Assembly: GCA_016203765.1 (NCBI GenBank) | Contig: JACQMB010000115.1 | Coordinates: 1 to 8,355, forward strand | Direction: 5' to 3' | DNA length: 8,355 nt | Origin: Deltaproteobacteria bacterium | GTDB lineage: Bacteria; UBA10199; SPLOWO2-01-44-7 | Shown here: one piece after another, positions 5,826-8,355 of the stretch | Numbering within the stretch: the first letter of the stretch is position 1 | Layout: every line of letters begins with the position of its first letter | Translations under genes and position numbers: made by a program | Notes under the pieces: model-generated | Databases searched by the model: none | Told to the model about the DNA's origin: nothing | What the model saw: only the letters and a program-made list of their open reading frames with translations

Positions 5826-6382
5826 TTTAAAATCCTTTCTTCGGTAATGACAAAATCGACCCGCCGGTCTTTGGGTGAAGCGGGAAGCGTCTCCACCACT
5901 TGAAACTCATAGGCCAGGCCGATTTTCAGGCCGTGGTAACCGCTCAACAGACGGTCATAATAGCCTTCCCCGCGCCCCAGGCGGTTGCCTTGACGGTCGA
6001 AGGCAATGCCGGGAACGACGATCAAATTGAGATAATCAATCGTGCGAAGACGGTTGCCGGCTCGATCCGGCTCCGGGATGCCGGCGAAACCGGGTTTCAG
6101 TTCTTTCAAATCCCGCACGCGGTAAAAAATAAGTGTTTTGGGTTTGGAATCAACTGCCGGATAATAAATTTCCTGCCTTAAGGCATGGGCCTTGGCAAAA
6201 ATCTTGTCGGTGGCCACTTCCTTTTGAAAAGCGGCGTAGAGGCCGAATCGTTCGGCCAGACGAACCTCTTCGAGGCCGAAAAAACGGCCGGCGATTTTAC
6301 GGGCGGCCTGGGCCGCCTCGGCGTCGGTGAGTTGATTTCTTTTTTCCAGGAGGGCCTGGCGCCATGTTTGCTTAGGATCCAT
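5816..6382 (-). CDS. 5-formyltetrahydrofolate cyclo-ligase (MTHFS)
   Basis: 188 residues. The family converts 5-formyl-THF to 5,10-methenyl-THF with ATP, returning a dead-end folate to one-carbon metabolism. Evidence: the N-terminal K-x3-R pattern (M-D-P-K-Q-T-W-R), and the hallmark V-V-P-G-I-A-F-D (122-129) followed by R-L-G-R-G-E-G-Y-Y-D-R (134-144), which forms the ATP and folate site. The ATG at 6382 fits the usual family start. It lies downstream of a 6S RNA gene, as ygfA (fau) does in E. coli, and overlaps rny by 10 bases. The roughly 110 bases between the 6S RNA end and this start are AT-rich and show no clear feature. Usual symbols are fau, ygfA or fthC. Confidence 0.93.
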   Translation of the reverse strand: MDPKQTWRQALLEKRNQLTDAEAAQAARKIAGRFFGLEEVRLAERFGLYAAFQKEVATDKIFAKAHALRQEIYYPAVDSKPKTLIFYRVRDLKELKPGFAGIPEPDRAGNRLRTIDYLNLIVVPGIAFDRQGNRLGRGEGYYDRLLSGYHGLKIGLAYEFQVVETLPASPKDRRVDFVITEERILKWI

Positions 6383-6494
6383 AAAGAGTACCCTTTAGAC
6401 CCCAAGCGTGATTTCTTAAGGAAGATTTAAAATCTCAAAATTTGGCTCAAAATAAATCATGGTTAAGAAGTTTCACACTTGAGAATAAAAAGCT

Positions 6495-6696
6495 GGCGGG
6501 CCCCGAAAGATGCCGTGCGATGTGTTATCTTTTGAACCCTATCTTCCGACAGGTGGGACCCATATTACTGCTTTAGGCTTCCTACTTTAAAAATCAAGCA
6601 GGCTTGCTCACCACAGTAAGGGACAGTTCCCGTTAAATATACTAGTCGGTTCAAAGATAATGACATGCAAGTCACAAACATCCCAGGGTGGCCGCC
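6495..6696 (-). ncRNA. ssrS: 6S RNA, regulator of RNA polymerase
   Basis: 6S RNA mimics an open promoter and binds the housekeeping RNA polymerase. On the minus strand the ends form a long closing stem: GGCGG (6696-6692) pairs with CCGCC (6499-6495), and CCCTGGGATG (6688-6679) with CATCTTTCGGGG (6512-6501), leaving two bulged bases. This parallels the E. coli CTGAGATG/CATCTCGG stem. Inside it, TTATCTTTGAACC pairs with GGTTCAAAAGATAA with one bulge, then comes an unpaired central bubble, then TTACTG/CAGTAA and a terminal region. The conserved-looking motifs TGAGCAAGC, GAAGCCTAAA and GGCATC match E. coli 6S positions. About 200 nt is the normal length. A TTTTT run follows at 6491-6487. Location between zapA and 5-FCL is the canonical site. 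The exact ends are uncertain by several bases. Confidence 0.88.
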
Positions 6697-6709
6697 AAAA
6701 TTTTTCAAA

Positions 6710-6738
6710 TTTATGCTCCTTTCATGTTTGTATATCAA
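6710..6738 (-). promoter_or_regulatory. Possible promoter of 6S RNA, inside the 3' end of zapA
   Basis: On the minus strand TTGATA (6738-6733) and CATAAA (6715-6710) are 17 bases apart. This predicts a start near 6703, a few bases before the first paired base of 6S RNA. The -35 match is good and the -10 is only fair. It overlaps the zapA stop codon region. Confidence 0.42.
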
Positions 6739-7000
6739 TCAGTTCAATCATGTCCTTAATCTTTTTCTCGGCCTGATGCAACCTGTTTTCCTTCTCGTTT
6801 TTATACTTTAAAAACTCATCGGCAATGTTCATGGCCGCCAAAATGGCCACATTGAGCGAGGCGACCGATTTGGAGCTCTTCTGCACTTCGTTCATCTTGT
6901 CATCCACATACTGGGCGACCTTGCCGACATAATCCTCGTTCGAATCGCTCCGGACCATGAATTTTTGGCCCATAATCTTGATTTCAATCGGTTTCTTCAT
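6722..7000 (-). CDS. zapA: Cell division protein ZapA
   Basis: 92 residues, within the ZapA range. ZapA binds FtsZ and cross-links protofilaments at the division ring. The N-terminal beta-hairpin I-E-I-K-I-M-G-Q-K-F-M-V-R is followed by the typical helix (Y-V-G-K-V-A-Q-Y-V-D-D-K-M-N-E-V) and the family's L-N-V-A-I-L-A-A-M-N-I-A-D-E-F. A charged coiled-coil C-terminus ends the protein. Only a weak AAAGAA precedes the ATG. It is the first gene of the minus-strand group leading into 6S RNA, 5-FCL, rny and ymdB. Assignment rests on motif pattern, size and context. Confidence 0.9.
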   Translation of the reverse strand: MKKPIEIKIMGQKFMVRSDSNEDYVGKVAQYVDDKMNEVQKSSKSVASLNVAILAAMNIADEFLKYKNEKENRLHQAEKKIKDMIELIDIQT

Positions 7001-7030
7001 TTAATTCTTTAAGTCAGCCCTTCAAGTAAT

Positions 7031-7060
7031 ACTATAAGTAATCAGACGCCTTGACGTCAA
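7031..7060 (-). promoter_or_regulatory. Probable zapA promoter
   Basis: On the minus strand TTGACG (7060-7055) and TATAGT (7036-7031) are 18 bases apart, about 30 bases upstream of the zapA ATG. The -35 box lies in the palindrome CTTGACGTCAAG (7050-7061), which also supplies the -35 box of the divergent thi promoter. Confidence 0.55.
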
Positions 7061-7077
7061 GTCAGAACTGCTATAAT
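7051..7077 (+). promoter_or_regulatory. Probable promoter of the thi operon
   Basis: TTGACG (7051-7056) and a perfect TATAAT (7072-7077) are 15 bases apart, a short spacer. The predicted start near 7084 falls directly before the 5' strand of the TPP riboswitch, which supports the assignment. The -35 overlaps by two bases the -35 of the opposing zapA promoter. Confidence 0.6.
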
Positions 7078-7087
7078 AAACAGCCCA

Positions 7088-7178
7088 ACGCTAGGGGTGC
7101 CTTGGCATCGTTGAGGCCTTGGCTGAGAATAGACCCTGGAAAGACCTGATCCGGATAATGCCGGCGGAGGGAAGGCGT
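7088..7178 (+). promoter_or_regulatory. TPP riboswitch (THI element)
   Basis: The conserved cores are all present and in order: GGGGTGCC (7094-7101), CTGAGA (7123-7128), ACCC (7133-7136), CCTGATCCGGATAATGCC (7145-7162) and GCGGAGGGA (7164-7172). Pairings visible: P2 GGGT/ACCC, P3 GCCTT/GAGGC (7099-7103 with 7113-7117), P5 CCGG/CCGG around ATAATG, and P1 ACGCT (7088-7092) with GGCGT (7174-7178). The P1 3' strand includes the first two bases of the thiS GTG start, and the purine-rich SD-like GGAGGGAAGG sits in the same end. TPP binding should therefore block translation start; there is no room for a separate terminator. Confidence 0.95.
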
Positions 7179-7389
7179 GAGACAAAGCGGCGAAATCCTT
7201 TTAAACGGCCAAAAAGAGAGTATCCACACCCCCTTAAGCCTGGCTGAATTGCTTGAACAATTTCGGATCGGTTCGCCCCACTTGGCGATTGTGGTGAATC
7301 AGGAGATTGTCCCCCGCTCGGAGCGGGGCCGCCGGACAATTCGGCCCGGCGATGTGATTGAGGTGATTCGGGCGGTACAGGGGGGATAA
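7177..7389 (+). CDS. thiS: Sulfur-carrier protein ThiS
   Basis: 70 residues, family-sized. ThiS carries sulfur as a C-terminal thiocarboxylate and donates it to ThiG for thiazole formation. The required C-terminal Gly-Gly is present (A-V-Q-G-G, 69-70). The beta-grasp pattern E-I-L-L-N-G, L-A-I-V-V-N-Q-E-I-V-P and R-P-G-D-V-I-E-V-I-R fits the family. The start is GTG at 7177, which follows the SD-like GGAGGGAAGG and overlaps the riboswitch P1. The stop at 7387-7389 is one base before the thiG ATG, so the two genes are probably translationally coupled. Confidence 0.93.
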   Translation: MRQSGEILLNGQKESIHTPLSLAELLEQFRIGSPHLAIVVNQEIVPRSERGRRTIRPGDVIEVIRAVQGG

Positions 7390-7390
7390 G

Positions 7391-8182
7391 ATGGACCAAG
7401 GACCGTGGACCGTGGACCGTGGACAAGGAGAAGACAAATTAATCATTGCGGGGATTACGTTTCAATCCCGATTGCTGATGGGAACGGGGAAGTTTGGTTC
7501 TTTGGCCGTCATGCAACAGGCCCTGGAAGCCTCCGGCTCCGAAATCGTCACCGTCGCCCTGCGGCGGGTTGATTTGGCCCATCCGGAACGGGATATTTTA
7601 AGCGGGATCGATCTCAAAAAGTATCAATTATTGCCGAACACTTCGGGTGCGAGGAATGCCTTGGAGGCACTGCGACTGGCCAGACTGGCGAGAGAAGCCT
7701 CTCTTGGATCATGGATCAAACTCGAAGTCATTCCCGATCCCCGTTATCTTTTGCCCGACGGGACGGAGACACTGAAAGCGGCGCAAGAATTGGTAAAGGA
7801 AGGTTTTACCGTTCTTCCCTACATCCAGGCCGATCCGATTTTGGCCAAACAACTGGCGGAGGCCGGCTGTGCCACGGTGATGCCCTTGGGCTCCTGGATC
7901 GGATCCGGCCGCGGATTAAAAACCGAAGAAGCGCTTGCCGTGATTATCGAACAGGCCTGCGTGCCGGTGGTGGTCGACGCGGGTCTGGGCGTTCCCTCCC
8001 ACGCGGCCCGCGCGATGGAGATGGGGGCCGACGCGGTGCTGGTGAATACTGCGATTGCAACCGCTACAAACCCCGTGGCCATGGCTGGGGCTTTTAAAAA
8101 AGGGGTGGAAGCGGGAAGAGAAGCCTATTTGTCAGGTCAAACCGCCGCTAAGGAGTGGGCAGAGGCCTCTTCCCCTCTATGA
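7391..8182 (+). CDS. thiG: Thiazole synthase ThiG
   Basis: 263 residues with this start. ThiG builds the thiazole phosphate from deoxyxylulose phosphate, dehydroglycine and ThiS sulfur. Motifs: L-L-M-G-T-G-K-F near residue 30, L-P-N-T-S-G-A-R (81-88), the Schiff-base lysine in W-I-K-L-E-V-I (K110), M-P-L-G-S-W-I-G-S-G (phosphate loop, 164-173), and D-A-G-L-G-V-P-S-H-A-A with G-A-D-A-V-L-V-N-T-A-I-A. Residues 2-13 are encoded by a 7-bp tandem array, so the N-terminus is longer than usual; homologous sequence begins at about residue 15-17. The ATG at 7391 has a G-run at 7380-7385 as a ribosome site; GTG at 7412 is an alternative. AAGGAG at 7425-7430 has no usual start codon at proper distance. 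It overlaps thiH as ATGA. Confidence 0.94.
   Translation: MDQGPWTVDRGQGEDKLIIAGITFQSRLLMGTGKFGSLAVMQQALEASGSEIVTVALRRVDLAHPERDILSGIDLKKYQLLPNTSGARNALEALRLARLAREASLGSWIKLEVIPDPRYLLPDGTETLKAAQELVKEGFTVLPYIQADPILAKQLAEAGCATVMPLGSWIGSGRGLKTEEALAVIIEQACVPVVVDAGLGVPSHAARAMEMGADAVLVNTAIATATNPVAMAGAFKKGVEAGREAYLSGQTAAKEWAEASSPL
7393..7427 (+). repeat. Heptamer tandem array, five units, at the thiG start
   Basis: The units are GGACCAA, GGACCGT, GGACCGT, GGACCGT and GGACAAG. The consensus GGACCNN matches the array at 785-833. It lies inside the thiG reading frame directly after the ATG. Because the unit is 7 bases, gain or loss of one unit shifts the frame, and the GTG at each of the three CCGTGG junctions falls in a different frame. 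Confidence 0.85.
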
Positions 8183-8355
8183 AAAATTTAAGTCAAAAAG
8201 CGCACGGTTTAACCGTGCAACGTTTTGGCAAAACGATTCAACTCTTTGCGCCCCTCTATCTTTACAACGTATGTATCGACACCTGCGTTTATTGCGGTTT
8301 TTCGTTGAACTATCAATTTGAACGCAAAACATTAACGGTCGAAGAGGTTCTATTC
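8179..8355 (+). CDS. thiH: 2-iminoacetate synthase ThiH, N-terminal part (runs off window)
   Basis: Fifty-nine codons are visible with no stop. ThiH is a radical SAM enzyme that cleaves tyrosine to the dehydroglycine used by ThiG. The cluster-binding motif C-x3-C-x2-C is clear in N-V-C-I-D-T-C-V-Y-C-G-F-S (C32, C36, C39), preceded by V-Q-R-F-G-K-T-I-Q-L-F-A-P-L-Y-L, which matches the family. The ATG overlaps the thiG stop (ATGA, 8179-8182). The first cysteine comes about 50 residues earlier than in E. coli ThiH, so the N-terminal helical segment is missing. An in-frame stop at 8149-8151 excludes a longer upstream start. Confidence 0.9.
   Translation, partial: MKNLSQKAHGLTVQRFGKTIQLFAPLYLYNVCIDTCVYCGFSLNYQFERKTLTVEEVLF

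Noticed and set aside
6383..6494. Possible extra small RNA or gene between 6S RNA and 5-FCL
   Set aside because: The stretch is AT-rich with only a short direct repeat (CTCAAAAT) and weak stems; nothing supports a feature.

Overview
The window looks like chromosomal DNA from a Gram-negative bacterium, most likely one of the former Deltaproteobacteria or a related uncultured lineage. This is inferred from a FadL-type outer-membrane protein with a terminal phenylalanine, and from the minus-strand order zapA - 6S RNA - 5-formyl-THF cyclo-ligase - rny - ymdB. That order extends the proteobacterial zapA-ssrS-ygfA arrangement into RNase Y and YmdB. GC content is moderately high and genes are tightly packed, with 4- to 10-base overlaps. 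No transposase, integrase, phage or CRISPR gene is visible.

Left half (1-5825): two copies of an rny-ymdB pair face each other and bracket one fadL-like gene. Copy 1 (plus strand, 1-1629) enters the window inside rny. Copy 2 (minus strand, 5825-3472) is complete. Together they form an inverted repeat of at least 1.57 kb around the 1.84-kb fadL segment. The gaps on both sides of fadL (1630-1861 and 3086-3471) hold related palindromic elements: the ends are conserved, but each interior is self-complementary and different. One contains a perfect 35-bp inverted repeat with a 10-base loop. In copy 1 the rny/ymdB junction is opened by a 7-bp tandem repeat array. In copy 2 the two genes overlap by 4 bases.

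Middle (5816-7000, minus strand): 5-FCL, a 6S RNA gene recognised by its closing stem and conserved motifs, and zapA. The operon links cell division, 6S control of RNA polymerase, folate repair, mRNA turnover and a phosphodiesterase.

Right (7031-8355, plus strand): a thiamin (thiazole) operon, thiS-thiG-thiH, led by a TPP riboswitch whose P1 helix appears to include the GTG start of thiS. A second 7-bp array encodes the extreme N-terminus of ThiG. thiH runs off the end of the window. The zapA and thi promoters diverge and appear to share one 12-bp palindrome that supplies a TTGACG -35 box on each strand.

The most unusual content is the inverted rny-ymdB duplication with mosaic divergence, the fadL-flanking palindromic elements whose ends run into stop codons, and the heptamer arrays at two gene junctions.
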